A DNA stretch of 64,000 nucleotides from Acetivibrio cellulolyticus CD2 (GCF_000179595.2 NZ_JH556653.1:1237261-1301260); one strand, 5' to 3'; positions 25,710 to 34,084 are shown, counted from the first letter of the stretch. The notes: generated by a model not told the origin, from the sequence alone. Numbers and translations are program-made.

Positions 25710-26063
25710 TTACTTATCTGATTTAAGCTGATGTGAGAGCTGCTTGTACAGTTGTTCTCCCAGGCCCATGCTATTTGTTTTGGAAGCTTCCTCAACAATT
25801 TGATCATCCAGCATGCTTTCAAAATATTCTGTTCCACTATCTTGAGGAATCAGGGTTGATTTTGATACAGTTGCTTTCATTTGTTTATACATCATGTTAA
25901 GAAGCATTCCTTCAAACTCTGTACATACTTTCTTAAGCGCTTCATCGTCTTTTTTTTCTACAGCGTTTTTCAGGCTATCCTCAAAACTCTTGTCACTAAC
26001 TGTGTTTTTTGTAGTGCTTATTGAATTATCAATATACGTATTACTTATTTTGCCTATATCCAT
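25710..26063 (-). CDS. Flagellar rod-binding protein (FlgJ N-terminal domain type)
   Basis: The 117-residue protein is a stand-alone rod-binding domain: residues about 40-110, with EALKKVCTEFEGMLLNMMYKQMKATVSKS, YFESMLDDQIVEEASKTNSMGLGEQLYKQL. It corresponds to the N-terminal half of E. coli FlgJ, which caps the growing rod; the muramidase half is missing. The ATG at 26063 has AAGGAT nine bases upstream; the GTG three codons earlier is too close to that site. It is 36 bases after flhP, so co-transcribed. B. subtilis has no gene here, but clostridia often do. Confidence 0.85.
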   Translation of the reverse strand: MDIGKISNTYIDNSISTTKNTVSDKSFEDSLKNAVEKKDDEALKKVCTEFEGMLLNMMYKQMKATVSKSTLIPQDSGTEYFESMLDDQIVEEASKTNSMGLGEQLYKQLSHQLKSDK

Positions 26064-26099
26064 TATAATCACATCCTTAGCTTATTGCCAATATAAAAA

Positions 26100-26897
26100 T
26101 TATCTCTTAAGACTATTTGCTATGCCCAGCATATCATCAGCCGTCTGGACCGCCTTTGAATTTATTTCATATGCCCTTTGAGCAACTATCAGCTTTACCA
26201 TTTCTTCAACTACCTGAACATTGGAAGATTCAATGTAATACTGCTTTACATTGCTAACAGTCCCCATTTCGGCATCCTGAACAGCTTCCCCGGAAGCTGA
26301 GTTACTGGCATACAAATTGCTTCCCATGCTTTCTAAGCCTTGCCTGTTGGAGAACTTAACAATACCTATTTTCTGGCCTAAAGGAACCACTACTCCCGTA
26401 TCATCTGTATAGGACAGTTCCCCAAAATCAGATACAATCAGTTTTGAAACATCGACATCGATATTTATTTCTGCGCCTGTATCATCAAGGACAGGATATC
26501 CGTCTGAAGTAGTAAGCTTGTTTCCATCCTCTGAAACACTTATCTTGAAATTACCATCACGGGTATATGCAGTACCTTTTGGTCCTGAAACTGTAAAAAA
26601 TCCATCCCCATCAATTGCAAAATCCAGAGGATTGTCTGTCTTCTCCAAATTTCCAATCCCAAAGCTTTTAGAAGTAGCTACAATAGATGATCCATGACCA
26701 ACTTGAAGATTAACAGGTTTTCCGTCCCCATCCATTACCGAAGCCCTATTTAGCGTCTCATAGAGCATATCCTTAAATTCCACTCTTTCCTTCTTATAAG
26801 CAGTTGTATTTACATTAGAAAGATTATTTGATATCACATCTACACTAAGTTGTTGTGCTGTCATACCTGAACCTGCAGTCCATAATGCTCTCATCAT
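26100..26897 (-). CDS. flhP: Flagellar basal-body rod protein FlhP/FlgG
   Basis: The 265-residue protein has the basal-body rod N-terminus MMRALWTAGSGMTAQQLSVDVISNNLSNVNTTAYKKERVEF, the central LDFAIDGDGFFTV and YTRDGNF motifs, and the C-terminal ESSNVQVVEEMVKLIVAQRAYEINSKAVQTADDML that stacks in the rod. This is the FlgG/FlhP (distal rod) type. The ATG at 26897 is about ten bases after GGAGG; the longer frame would put that site at its own start. It forms an operon with flhO upstream. Confidence 0.93.
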   Translation of the reverse strand: MMRALWTAGSGMTAQQLSVDVISNNLSNVNTTAYKKERVEFKDMLYETLNRASVMDGDGKPVNLQVGHGSSIVATSKSFGIGNLEKTDNPLDFAIDGDGFFTVSGPKGTAYTRDGNFKISVSEDGNKLTTSDGYPVLDDTGAEINIDVDVSKLIVSDFGELSYTDDTGVVVPLGQKIGIVKFSNRQGLESMGSNLYASNSASGEAVQDAEMGTVSNVKQYYIESSNVQVVEEMVKLIVAQRAYEINSKAVQTADDMLGIANSLKR

Positions 26898-27028
26898 AAA
26901 TTCCAATCCTCCTGTCTTGAGCTTTTTAACATTATGATTTATCCTTCATAATATTAAAAATACACTTCACATGCCTTTGGTATAAACACTGATAATTTTA
27001 TTCGTTTTAACCATTTATACTTTTAATT

Positions 27029-27808
27029 TTATCTTACAGCTCCAACTTCATTTACAGCTTTTTCGAGAGTTCCATCTAAAGCCTGTATCACTTTTTGGTT
27101 TGATTCGTAAGCACGCATTACAGTAATCATATTTATCATTTCATTAACTACATTAACATTTGATTGTTCCAAATATCCCTGCTTTACAACACCGTTAAAC
27201 TCCTGCTCCTGAGTTTCTTCAGTAGTTTGTATCAGATTTTCACCAAACTTCCTTAGAGTAGAAGTGTCAGTAAAATCCTTTATTGCAAGTTTGTCCACTA
27301 CTTGCCCATTCTGAACTATTGATCCATCATCTAAAACACTGAAATTCTCGCTTTCTAAAGTAATTGGACCGTCTGTTCCCATAACCATATATCCTTCACT
27401 TGTGACAAGCTGCTTTGCTGAATTCAGGCAAAAACTTCCGTCACGGGTATAGTACTCGGTTAGTTCTCCATTCTCAGATGGAACGCCTATGGTAAAAAAC
27501 GCCGAATCCGAACTACCAATTGCCAAATCCAAGTTATTGCCTGTACTCGCCAATTGTCCGCTGGTATAGTATGTAAACACTTGCCCCACATCATTTCCCA
27601 GTTGTACATCTCCAACCTTTCCAGAAGGGTTTAGAGTGCTCTCTGTGTCGTTAACTCTCCTCACCAGGGCATTGGGAAAGCTTTCATAAACAACCGTATC
27701 CTTCTTATATCCGTTAGTGCTTACATTGGCAAGGTTATTCGATATTACATCCATTTGTTTGTTGTTAGCATTCATGCTCCAACCGGATGTATATAGTGCT
27801 CGAATCAT
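27029..27808 (-). CDS. flhO: Flagellar basal-body rod protein FlhO/FlgF
   Basis: The 259-residue protein starts MIRALYTSGWSMNANNKQMDVISNNLANVSTNGYKKDTVVYESFPNALV and ends SNVNVVNEMINMITVMRAYESNQKVIQALD, the paired rod/hook motifs. It is slightly shorter and more divergent than its neighbour and matches FlhO/FlgF (proximal rod). The order mbl-flhO-flhP is that of B. subtilis. A terminator separates it from mbl. AGGTGA precedes the ATG. Confidence 0.92.
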   Translation of the reverse strand: MIRALYTSGWSMNANNKQMDVISNNLANVSTNGYKKDTVVYESFPNALVRRVNDTESTLNPSGKVGDVQLGNDVGQVFTYYTSGQLASTGNNLDLAIGSSDSAFFTIGVPSENGELTEYYTRDGSFCLNSAKQLVTSEGYMVMGTDGPITLESENFSVLDDGSIVQNGQVVDKLAIKDFTDTSTLRKFGENLIQTTEETQEQEFNGVVKQGYLEQSNVNVVNEMINMITVMRAYESNQKVIQALDGTLEKAVNEVGAVR

Positions 27809-27881
27809 AATTATTCACCTAAACTTCCGCTCTGATTATTTTTCTTATATAATATATCGGACTATAAGATTAGCAGCTTAA

Positions 27882-27920
27882 TAAAAAAAAGAACCAAGTT
27901 TGTTAACTTAGTCCTTTTTA
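27882..27920 (-). terminator. Terminator between mbl and flhO
   Basis: On the minus strand GGACTAAGTT/AACTTGGTTC (two G-T pairs) encloses a short loop and is followed by eight Ts, 18 bases after the mbl stop. Confidence 0.8.
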
Positions 27921-27937
27921 TTCTCAAGTAATGCTTA

Positions 27938-28972
27938 TTATCTTTGAATAGATCTATTCTCAGCAGCTTCGCTTTGCTCAATTGTTTCAATATTATCCAA
28001 AGCCTTTCCAGTACCAATCGCCACACAGGAAATCGCATCATCAGCTACAACTACATTAATACCTGTCTTCTCCTGTATAAGCTTATCCAAGCCGTAAATC
28101 AAACTTCCACCGCCTGTCATAACAATACCTCTGTCGCTTATATCCGATGCAAGCTCCGGAGGTGTCTTTTCCAGAACAGAATGAACAGCCTCAACAATAC
28201 TTAAAATAGGTTCTTCAAGTGCTTCCATAATCTCTGTAGATGTTACTGTTATGGTCTTGGGCAATCCCGATATAAGGTTTCTACCCCTAATATCCATTGT
28301 CACTTCCTGCACTCTTGGATAGACAGTACCGATGTTTATTTTTAATTCTTCAGCCGTACGCTCGCCTATCATTATATTGTGCTTTTTCCTCATATATCTT
28401 ACGATTGCTTCGTCAAATTTATCCCCGGCTATTTTTATAGAACTGCTCACAACTGTTCCGCCAAGAGAGATAACTGCAATATCGGTAGTCCCCCCACCAA
28501 TATCTATAACCATACTTCCACAAGCTTTTGCAATATCAATGCCTGCGCCTATCGCTGCTGCTATAGGTTCTTCAATTAGATAAGTCCTTCTTGCTCCTGC
28601 CTGCATGGCCGCCTCTTTAACAGCTCTTTTCTCAACCTCTGTAACTCCACTCGGCACACAAACAATTATTCTCGGTCTTACCAGTTTGAGTATCCTACTT
28701 CCACACACCTTATTTATGAAATGCTTTAACATTCTCTCAGTAATGTCATAATCAGAAATAACACCTTCTCTTAATGGCCTGATAGCAACAATATTACCAG
28801 GTGTTCTTCCAAGCATTCGCCTTGCCTCTTCACCTACAGCAAGAAGTTTATTTGAATTTTTATCTATAGCTACAACAGACGGCTCTCTAAGAACTATACC
28901 CTTCCCTTTAATATAAACAAGAACGGTCGCAGTTCCAAGATCAATACCTATATCCTGACCAATACCAAACAA
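27938..28972 (-). CDS. mbl: MreB-like cell-shape actin Mbl
   Basis: The 344-residue actin-fold protein has phosphate-1 DIGIDLGTATVLVYIKGKGIV, phosphate-2 MVIDIGGGTTDIAVISLGG, and the adenosine motif IVMTGGGSLIYGLDKLI. The amphipathic N-terminus is short (MFGIGQ), as in Mbl. It forms membrane-bound filaments that guide the elongation machinery. MreB, Mbl and MreBH are close relatives; the position directly downstream of spoIIID and upstream of flhO identifies it as Mbl. It uses TTG at 28972, preceded by AAAGGGAG. Confidence 0.93.
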   Translation of the reverse strand: MFGIGQDIGIDLGTATVLVYIKGKGIVLREPSVVAIDKNSNKLLAVGEEARRMLGRTPGNIVAIRPLREGVISDYDITERMLKHFINKVCGSRILKLVRPRIIVCVPSGVTEVEKRAVKEAAMQAGARRTYLIEEPIAAAIGAGIDIAKACGSMVIDIGGGTTDIAVISLGGTVVSSSIKIAGDKFDEAIVRYMRKKHNIMIGERTAEELKINIGTVYPRVQEVTMDIRGRNLISGLPKTITVTSTEIMEALEEPILSIVEAVHSVLEKTPPELASDISDRGIVMTGGGSLIYGLDKLIQEKTGINVVVADDAISCVAIGTGKALDNIETIEQSEAAENRSIQR

Positions 28973-29030
28973 AGTGCATCTCCCTTTCGATTAACTGTAC
29001 TAGTGCTTACTAACATGACAAATTACCAAT

Positions 29031-29125
29031 TAATAAAAATCTAAGAGGCATTCACTACCCCATTTAATTTTAGGACATTTACTTCGCAAATTCATTAAAT
29101 CATAGTCTAAAAAAATCAACTTCCA
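29031..29125. repeat. Dispersed MITE-like intergenic repeat, copy B (spoIIID/mbl gap)
   Basis: It contains TAAGAGGCATTCACTACC, TTTTAGGACATTTACTTCG and GCAAATTC, which align with copy A (18658-18775) and copy C (50020-50117). It fills much of the 320-base gap between spoIIID and mbl; the remainder holds the spoIIID terminator and presumably the mbl promoter. Confidence 0.55.
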
Positions 29126-29254
29126 ATGTTCTTCCCCCATGCATGCGAATCCCGCAACAAGGCAACAGAAAAGAAACTACATGTCATAAATATATTATCA
29201 TATTATTTTAATAATGCAACTTAATATTTCAACATTTTTGATTTTTCAAGATAA

Positions 29255-29285
29255 AATAAATAAAAGCCGGTTTCCCGACTTTTAT
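29255..29285 (-). terminator. Terminator of spoIIID
   Basis: AAAAGTCGG-GAAA-CCGGCTTTT on the minus strand (one G-T pair) is followed by ATTTATTTTATC. It lies just after the stop codon. Confidence 0.75.
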
Positions 29286-29292
29286 GAGTTAA

Positions 29293-29544
29293 CTAAATTT
29301 CGCCTTTATATTTTGCTTTTGTAGCCAATCCACCTCTTATATGTCTTTCAGCTTTGTTTGTATCTAATACAGCTTTTGCTTCTTCTGCCAAAGTTGAGTT
29401 TATTTGTACCAAACGATCAGTAACATCCTTATGTACAGTACTTTTACTTATCCCGAATTTTTTCGCTGCCGCTCTGACGGTTGCCTTGCTTTCAATGATG
29501 TAATTGGCAAGTTCAACAGCCCTTTCTTCTATATAACCTTTCAA
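29293..29544 (-). CDS. spoIIID: Stage III sporulation transcription factor SpoIIID
   Basis: The 83-residue DNA-binding protein has a helix-turn-helix at about residues 20-40 (ATVRAAAKKFGISKSTVHKDVTDRL) and a basic C-terminus (HIRGGLATKAKYKGE) that also contacts DNA in B. subtilis. It switches mother-cell genes between sigma-E and sigma-K phases. The start is taken as the TTG at 29544, eight bases after GAGGGGGG, which gives an N-terminus matching B. subtilis SpoIIID; the ATG six codons upstream would hold the ribosome-binding site. A CATATAAT box at 29579-29572 resembles a sigma-E -10 element, weakly. Confidence 0.94.
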   Translation of the reverse strand: MKGYIEERAVELANYIIESKATVRAAAKKFGISKSTVHKDVTDRLVQINSTLAEEAKAVLDTNKAERHIRGGLATKAKYKGEI

Positions 29545-29926
29545 TGACCATGCCCCCCTCATATTCGCACTATTATATGTTAACTTGTCTTGAACTGAAT
29601 TTTATCTATTACCATTGGACCTGTTTTATAAAAATCCGGTCATTGGCAAATCAGGTCATATTACAAGGTAATCTAGTATTTCATTTGAATTTCTGCTTCT
29701 TTTAATATATATGATGCTTTGAATATTGTTATGAACGCTAAATATCAAAAAATAATAAAATACTGTCAGGGTCAAATACACAGAGATTTTCTTGAATTTT
29801 TCTTCGGTAGTAAAGTATTTCCAGCGAAATAAAAGTAGTATATAATTAAGGAATAGCTGAAATATTTTAGCTAAATTTATATATTTTGAAAACAGAGTAA
29901 TTTAAGAATTAGGAAGGGGCGATATT
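29545..29926. other. 382-base divergent gap between spoIIID and the NlpC/P60 gene
   Basis: It holds the spoIIID promoter region, the promoter candidate at 29818-29846, and a GACCTG/CAGGTC inverted repeat near 29610-29665 of unknown meaning. No ORF of interest was seen. Confidence 0.4.
29818..29846 (+). promoter_or_regulatory. Candidate promoter of the NlpC/P60 gene
   Basis: TTTCCA (29818-29823), a 17-base spacer and a perfect TATAAT (29841-29846) lie about 80 bases before the TTG start. Confidence 0.45.
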
Positions 29927-30643
29927 TTGAAAAAGATCTCCAAACATTTTCATGTAATTTCAATTATAATTTTAATTATTGCTACAGTAATATTATCAAT
30001 GAATCCTATAAACCGTAGATCCACAAATCTTTTATTTATTGGGACTTTATTTGCCTTATGGGCCTTAATCCTTTTAATGGTATGGAAAAACAAGATCCTA
30101 AGGCTAACTCTGATTATACTTCCAATTATATTTTTTTCTGTCTTAAACCTTAATGGTCCTGATATAGACAAGCAAGTTATCAGATCGGAGTATGTAGAAT
30201 CATTAAAAAGATACAATGGAACAAAATACCTTTGGGGCGGAGAAACTTCGATGGGTATTGACTGTTCAGGTCTTGTAAGACGTGGACTTATAGATACATA
30301 TATCCGATTGGGCTTTTTACACACCAGCCCCCAATACATAAGAAAAGGTATTTACTTGTGGTTTAATGACTTCTCTGCAGAAGCCATGGGTAATGAATAT
30401 GGCAACCTTACAATACGGATTATGACGAACCAGATTTTGAACAACACCGATTATGAGAAAATAAGAGAAGGTGATATAATGGTAACTGAAAACGGAGTCC
30501 ATACCATGGCATATATCGGCAATCAGGAGTGGATACAGGCTGACCCATCAAAACATAAGGTAATCATCCTGAGAGCACCGGATGATAGTAATAGTTGGTA
30601 CAAAGTACCTTCATATATTCTTAGATGGAAAGACTTAGAATAA
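29927..30643 (+). CDS. Membrane-anchored NlpC/P60-type cysteine peptidase
   Basis: The 238-residue protein has three N-terminal membrane helices (about 9-25, 33-52, 58-75) and then an NlpC/P60 fold: YLWGGETSMGIDCSGLVRRG (catalytic Cys113), GDIMVTENGVHTMAYIGN (His192), and a third polar site in QADPSKH. Family members cut gamma-D-Glu-meso-DAP bonds in peptidoglycan. A helical insertion (about 120-170) separates Cys from His and is longer than in simple NlpC enzymes. Tethering by several helices rather than a signal peptide and wall-binding repeats is uncommon. TTG start after AAGGGG. It is inserted between spoIIID and spoIIQ, on the opposite strand. Confidence 0.82.
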   Translation: MKKISKHFHVISIIILIIATVILSMNPINRRSTNLLFIGTLFALWALILLMVWKNKILRLTLIILPIIFFSVLNLNGPDIDKQVIRSEYVESLKRYNGTKYLWGGETSMGIDCSGLVRRGLIDTYIRLGFLHTSPQYIRKGIYLWFNDFSAEAMGNEYGNLTIRIMTNQILNNTDYEKIREGDIMVTENGVHTMAYIGNQEWIQADPSKHKVIILRAPDDSNSWYKVPSYILRWKDLE

Positions 30644-30723
30644 ACTTATTTCATAAATTCTTGAATTAAAAATCTCTAACATTGGACCATCTTGATTTTA
30701 GGTGTTAGGAAAATTTCTCAATA

Positions 30724-30757
30724 GAAAAGGCAGGCTTTGCAACGCCTGCCCTTTTTA
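30724..30757. terminator. Bidirectional terminator between NlpC/P60 and dockerin genes
   Basis: AAAGGCAGGC/GCCTGCCCTTTT arms with an 8-base loop carry A/T runs on both sides. The two flanking genes converge here. Confidence 0.85.
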
Positions 30758-30796
30758 TGTATTAAATTCTATTATTATAATACTTTATAAAGCGGA

Positions 30797-31585
30797 TCAA
30801 TTTACCTTAGAAATTTTAATTGTATATGAGTCTAGAGAACTAACTCCATTAATATTCTTTATACCAAGGTAATATTTAGTGTTACATAACAAATTCTGCT
30901 CAACATAACACCCCTTATCTGAAGTATACGTTTTAAAACTGCTATAGTAACTATCTAAGCCTTCTACTTTCTCCACATATAAAAATCCTACAATAGTATC
31001 AGGATTTGAAACTATATCTACTCTATATCTTCCATCAACAGAAGGTTGGAAAGTTAAGTAATCCTTGTCACCTTCATAGTTTATCATTCCATTAACATCT
31101 TCCCCAACCACTAAGGCATATGAAGCTTTTGAAATTGAATTCGTAAAATCGTCTGTAGAACTAGGCACAGGCGTTGTCGACGCTTTAGGTGTAGGCGTTG
31201 CTGCTACAGTAGGTACCACAGTTGGTGATGCCGAGCCCTTTGGAAATCCACTTATTTTACCTAGTAGAAATCCTCTCATTATTCCCAAATCAATACTATT
31301 AATTTCCTTGTCCATATTAAGGTCCGCTATTGAAACATTTTCCTCCGATAGCAAACTATTGGACATTCCTAATAGGTACATTCTAATGTGAGCAAAGTCA
31401 ATACTATTAACTAAACCATCGTAATTAATATCACCTTGGACAATGCCCGGGCTGCCTCCTGATGTATTGTTCAGGGTTGCAGCTTCCAACTTTCCAAATC
31501 CAAATGGATAAAGTACAGTTGAAGCAATAATTAGGATAAATACTACAAATTGACTTACCAGCGTAATACACTTTTTCTTTTTCAT
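30797..31585 (-). CDS. Secreted protein with N-terminal type I dockerin and C-terminal PPC-like beta domain
   Basis: The 262-residue exported protein has a signal peptide at 1-36 (ends KLEAA). Residues 51-110 form a type I dockerin: GDINYDGLVNSIDFAHIRMYLLG and ADLNMDKEINSIDLGIMRGFLLG. A Ser/Thr/Pro linker (about 118-145) follows, then a single beta-rich domain (about 148-262) that looks like a bacterial pre-peptidase C-terminal (PPC) or similar jelly-roll: MINYEGDKDYLTFQPSVDGRYRVDIVSN, YLGIKNINGVSSLDSYTIKISKV. There is no catalytic domain. The dockerin precedes its cargo, the reverse of most cellulosomal enzymes. The function in the cellulosome is unknown; binding or structural roles are possible. 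GGGGG lies about 8 bases before the ATG. Confidence 0.85.
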   Translation of the reverse strand: MKKKKCITLVSQFVVFILIIASTVLYPFGFGKLEAATLNNTSGGSPGIVQGDINYDGLVNSIDFAHIRMYLLGMSNSLLSEENVSIADLNMDKEINSIDLGIMRGFLLGKISGFPKGSASPTVVPTVAATPTPKASTTPVPSSTDDFTNSISKASYALVVGEDVNGMINYEGDKDYLTFQPSVDGRYRVDIVSNPDTIVGFLYVEKVEGLDSYYSSFKTYTSDKGCYVEQNLLCNTKYYLGIKNINGVSSLDSYTIKISKVN

Positions 31586-32129
31586 TCTTTCATTACCCCC
31601 TTTATTTTATAGAGATAACACTATAAATTATGCCTTATGCATTTAAGTACAAAGAATAATCAAAAAAAACGGTATGTTTACGCTACATTAGATTTTAGTA
31701 AATTACCTGTAAAATTAAGTCATTTTTAAATTTTGCACCAAGCTATGGATAAAACAATTAAAATTTCCCTAATTTAAACAAACCCGACGTATTATATATA
31801 TACATACCATACAAAATCACGAATAAGATTTCTTATTTTTTTGGATATTATATACATAATTCTATATAAATATATTGCAATTGTCAATGAATAACTGTTA
31901 TTAAATTATATTACCCAAAAATTTAAAATATACATAAGTTAGACAGAGTCTTTTATAATCTAATTTTAACCATAAATTTTCAATTAATATCACTATATTC
32001 AAAAACACCTTGTTTAGTTCCAATTTTGCATGCTAATTGGATAACATACAAAAGACCTTTACTTACCATAGCTTTGATAAGAAAAGGTCTTCACATAAAA
32101 ATCTTTTTATAAGTATTTCCAACCGTTAA
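31586..32129 (-). other. 544-base gap upstream of the dockerin gene
   Basis: AT-rich with tandem TATATA stretches. It holds the promoter of the dockerin gene (no element stands out) and the spoIIQ terminator at its right end. No coding content was found on either strand. Confidence 0.4.
32048..32092 (-). terminator. Terminator of the spoIIQ-like gene
   Basis: On the minus strand AAGACCTTTTCTTATC pairs with GGTAAGTAAAGGTCTT around a 9-base loop, followed by TTGTATG. The T-tract is short. Confidence 0.6.
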
Positions 32130-33014
32130 CTAACTTGCTTTGTTTGGCAAATAGTCAGATGGGTTAACGTTCTTGTTGTTTTTAAGTACTTCAAAATGGA
32201 GATGTGCAGGTTCAGCAGATTCAAAACTAGCACTATTACCAACTGCTCCTATCACTTCACCCTGTTTGACTTTTTGATTAGGTGATACCATATCACCACT
32301 TGCAAGGTTTGCATATACAGTCTTCAATCCATTTGAATGGTCTATAATTATTGTAACACCAAGCCTTGGATCGTTTTTAATTTCCGAAACCACACCATCC
32401 GCTGCTACTTTTACTGCACTTCCCCTTGCAGCTTTTAGGTCCAAACCTGCGTGAGATCTCCACTCGTCAAGAGTCTTTGAATATACCAGTTTGTCCTGGG
32501 CGTATTCTAATGATATATCTCCAAAAACAGGCATTGAAAAACTTTTACTTTCAGCTTTATTGCTGGTTTCAACTTCCAAACTATCTGTTGACGCCTTTTT
32601 AGTACTATTGCTGCCTTTCGAAGGTTCGCTTGTCTTTTTGGGATCCTTTCCTGCATTTGTCTTCTTCGGCTCACTTGTTGCCTTTGAATCCTGCTTTGCA
32701 GGGGTGGCCTTACTAATTGCTTTAGGAGCGTCAGTTGCTGTTTTACCCGAACTTTCCAAATCCGAACGTATTGAAGCACTACTTATACTGCTTTCATCTT
32801 CAGATGTAATACTATTTGCCATTTCATTGGTAATGATTTCACCCTTTTTAAAATTTCCTGACGATGAAATATTTTTTGTAGTTATTAGCGCTGCTGTTAC
32901 TCCTACAATAGCAATACACAAGGTTAGGACAATATAAAATCCCTTTTTATCAAAAAAATCTAAAACTCTTTTCTGCGATGCTTTCTTTTCTGGAAATAAC
33001 TTTTTAAAATTCAC
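32130..33014 (-). CDS. spoIIQ: SpoIIQ-like M23-family membrane protein
   Basis: The 294-residue protein has one membrane helix (about residues 26-46, FYIVLTLCIAIVGVTAALITT), a long Ser/Thr/Lys-rich low-complexity stalk (about 65-155) and an M23/LytM domain (about 160-290): WRSHAGLDLKAARGSAVKVAADGVV, GVTIIIDHSNGLKTVYANL, HLHFEVLKNNKNVNPSDYL. Metal ligands appear complete: H in RSHAGLD, D in GLDL and HLHFE, so it may be catalytic, unlike B. subtilis SpoIIQ, which lacks key residues. Adjacent to spoIID, it fits the engulfment-zipper partner SpoIIQ. The start is taken as GTG at 33014 after GGAGGTG; an ATG at 33029 would include that site. Confidence 0.85.
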   Translation of the reverse strand: MNFKKLFPEKKASQKRVLDFFDKKGFYIVLTLCIAIVGVTAALITTKNISSSGNFKKGEIITNEMANSITSEDESSISSASIRSDLESSGKTATDAPKAISKATPAKQDSKATSEPKKTNAGKDPKKTSEPSKGSNSTKKASTDSLEVETSNKAESKSFSMPVFGDISLEYAQDKLVYSKTLDEWRSHAGLDLKAARGSAVKVAADGVVSEIKNDPRLGVTIIIDHSNGLKTVYANLASGDMVSPNQKVKQGEVIGAVGNSASFESAEPAHLHFEVLKNNKNVNPSDYLPNKAS

Positions 33015-33033
33015 TTTTTCCACCTCCATATAT

Positions 33034-33062
33034 TATTGTTTCCGTGTATGGCAACAATATAC
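33034..33062 (-). promoter_or_regulatory. Candidate sigma-F-type promoter of spoIIQ
   Basis: On the minus strand GTATA (33062-33058) and GGAAACAATA (33043-33034) match the sigma-F elements GYWTA and GGNNANANTW. The spacer is 14, one or two bases shorter than usual, and the implied leader is very short, so this is tentative. Confidence 0.3.
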
Positions 33063-33085
33063 ATAAAGGTTAAAATTTTTTCTTA

Positions 33086-34084
33086 TCACTGTTCTTTAAT
33101 TTTTCCAAGCGAAACGCCCTTGTAATAATACTTAAGAATCTCTTCAAATGTTCCGCCGTTCTTTGCCAGGTAATTTGCACCGCACTGACTCATACCAACA
33201 CCGTGTCCAAATCCTATTGTAGTTATATTCAATTCTCCCTTATTACCTTTCTCAATTTTAAAATTTGTGGACCTTAATGATAGTATACGTCTTAAATCTG
33301 TACCCTTAAGTGAAACATCCCCAATTTTCATAGTTTTTACCCTTCCACCTTCTGAGAGTTCCTGGATACTGAAATTACTTAATAGATCATCCTCATTAAG
33401 CTTTATATCTGGATACTGGACTTTTATCTTATCAATTATATCCTTTTCTTTAAAAGCTGTAACAACCTTATAGCCCTTATCTTCCTCTTCTCCATCGCTT
33501 TGTACACTTTTTAGGTACGGGGTTTCTGTTCCATCCCATACATCCTCAGCATTCTCCGTTCTACCCCCACTATTTGTATGAAATAAAGGATTAATAGGTT
33601 TATTGTCATAAAGTATTAGTATATTTTCTGTTTCTTTAACTGCTGTCTCAATTTTTTTCCAATTTGCCAATGCATTAATAGAACCCCATTTTTTCATTAT
33701 ATCATCTTGTTTTATCCAAGACTGGCAGTGATTAAAGTCAGTACAAACTTGTGCCCCACAATGCTTATCATCTTTAACTGTATATAAATTAATCATTCTG
33801 CCATAAGCATAAGTTCTGGCAGCAACTGCTTGAGCTTTTAATGCTTCAGGTTCATAATCTATGGGCATCTCTGCTGCAACTACACCTTTGACGTAGCTCT
33901 CAAGAGGCATCTCTTCAACTCTGTCTTCAGATTTTATGTATACTTTTATTTTTGTTTGTGCTTTTTCAGCTTTTCCCTCCGGCTTAACGTCATCTAGCAC
34001 CGTATTGCATCCCCTTACAATAAGCATAGGAATAATTATTGTAACGGTAATCATAATAAAAATATAGTAAATTATTTTTTTCAT
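33086..34084 (-). CDS. spoIID: Stage II sporulation protein SpoIID (peptidoglycan lytic transglycosylase)
   Basis: The 332-residue membrane-anchored enzyme thins septal peptidoglycan during engulfment. A membrane helix is at about residues 5-22, then the SpoIID domain: VEEMPLESYVKGVVAAEMPIDYEPEALKAQAVAARTYA (catalytic Glu in AAEMP), FHTNSGGRTENAEDVW, and the C-terminal IGFGHGVGMSQCGANYLAKNGGTFEEILKYYYKGV. All are family-typical. The ATG at 34084 has GGGGACAATT before it; the longer frame adds 32 unlike residues. It follows murA in B. subtilis; here sigI-rsgI intervene. Confidence 0.95.
   Translation of the reverse strand: MKKIIYYIFIMITVTIIIPMLIVRGCNTVLDDVKPEGKAEKAQTKIKVYIKSEDRVEEMPLESYVKGVVAAEMPIDYEPEALKAQAVAARTYAYGRMINLYTVKDDKHCGAQVCTDFNHCQSWIKQDDIMKKWGSINALANWKKIETAVKETENILILYDNKPINPLFHTNSGGRTENAEDVWDGTETPYLKSVQSDGEEEDKGYKVVTAFKEKDIIDKIKVQYPDIKLNEDDLLSNFSIQELSEGGRVKTMKIGDVSLKGTDLRRILSLRSTNFKIEKGNKGELNITTIGFGHGVGMSQCGANYLAKNGGTFEEILKYYYKGVSLGKIKEQ

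Noticed and set aside
32491-32937. 148-codon plus-strand ORF opposite the spoIIQ-like gene
   Set aside because: It mirrors the low-complexity Ser/Thr/Lys stalk of the real gene and has no ribosome-binding site.
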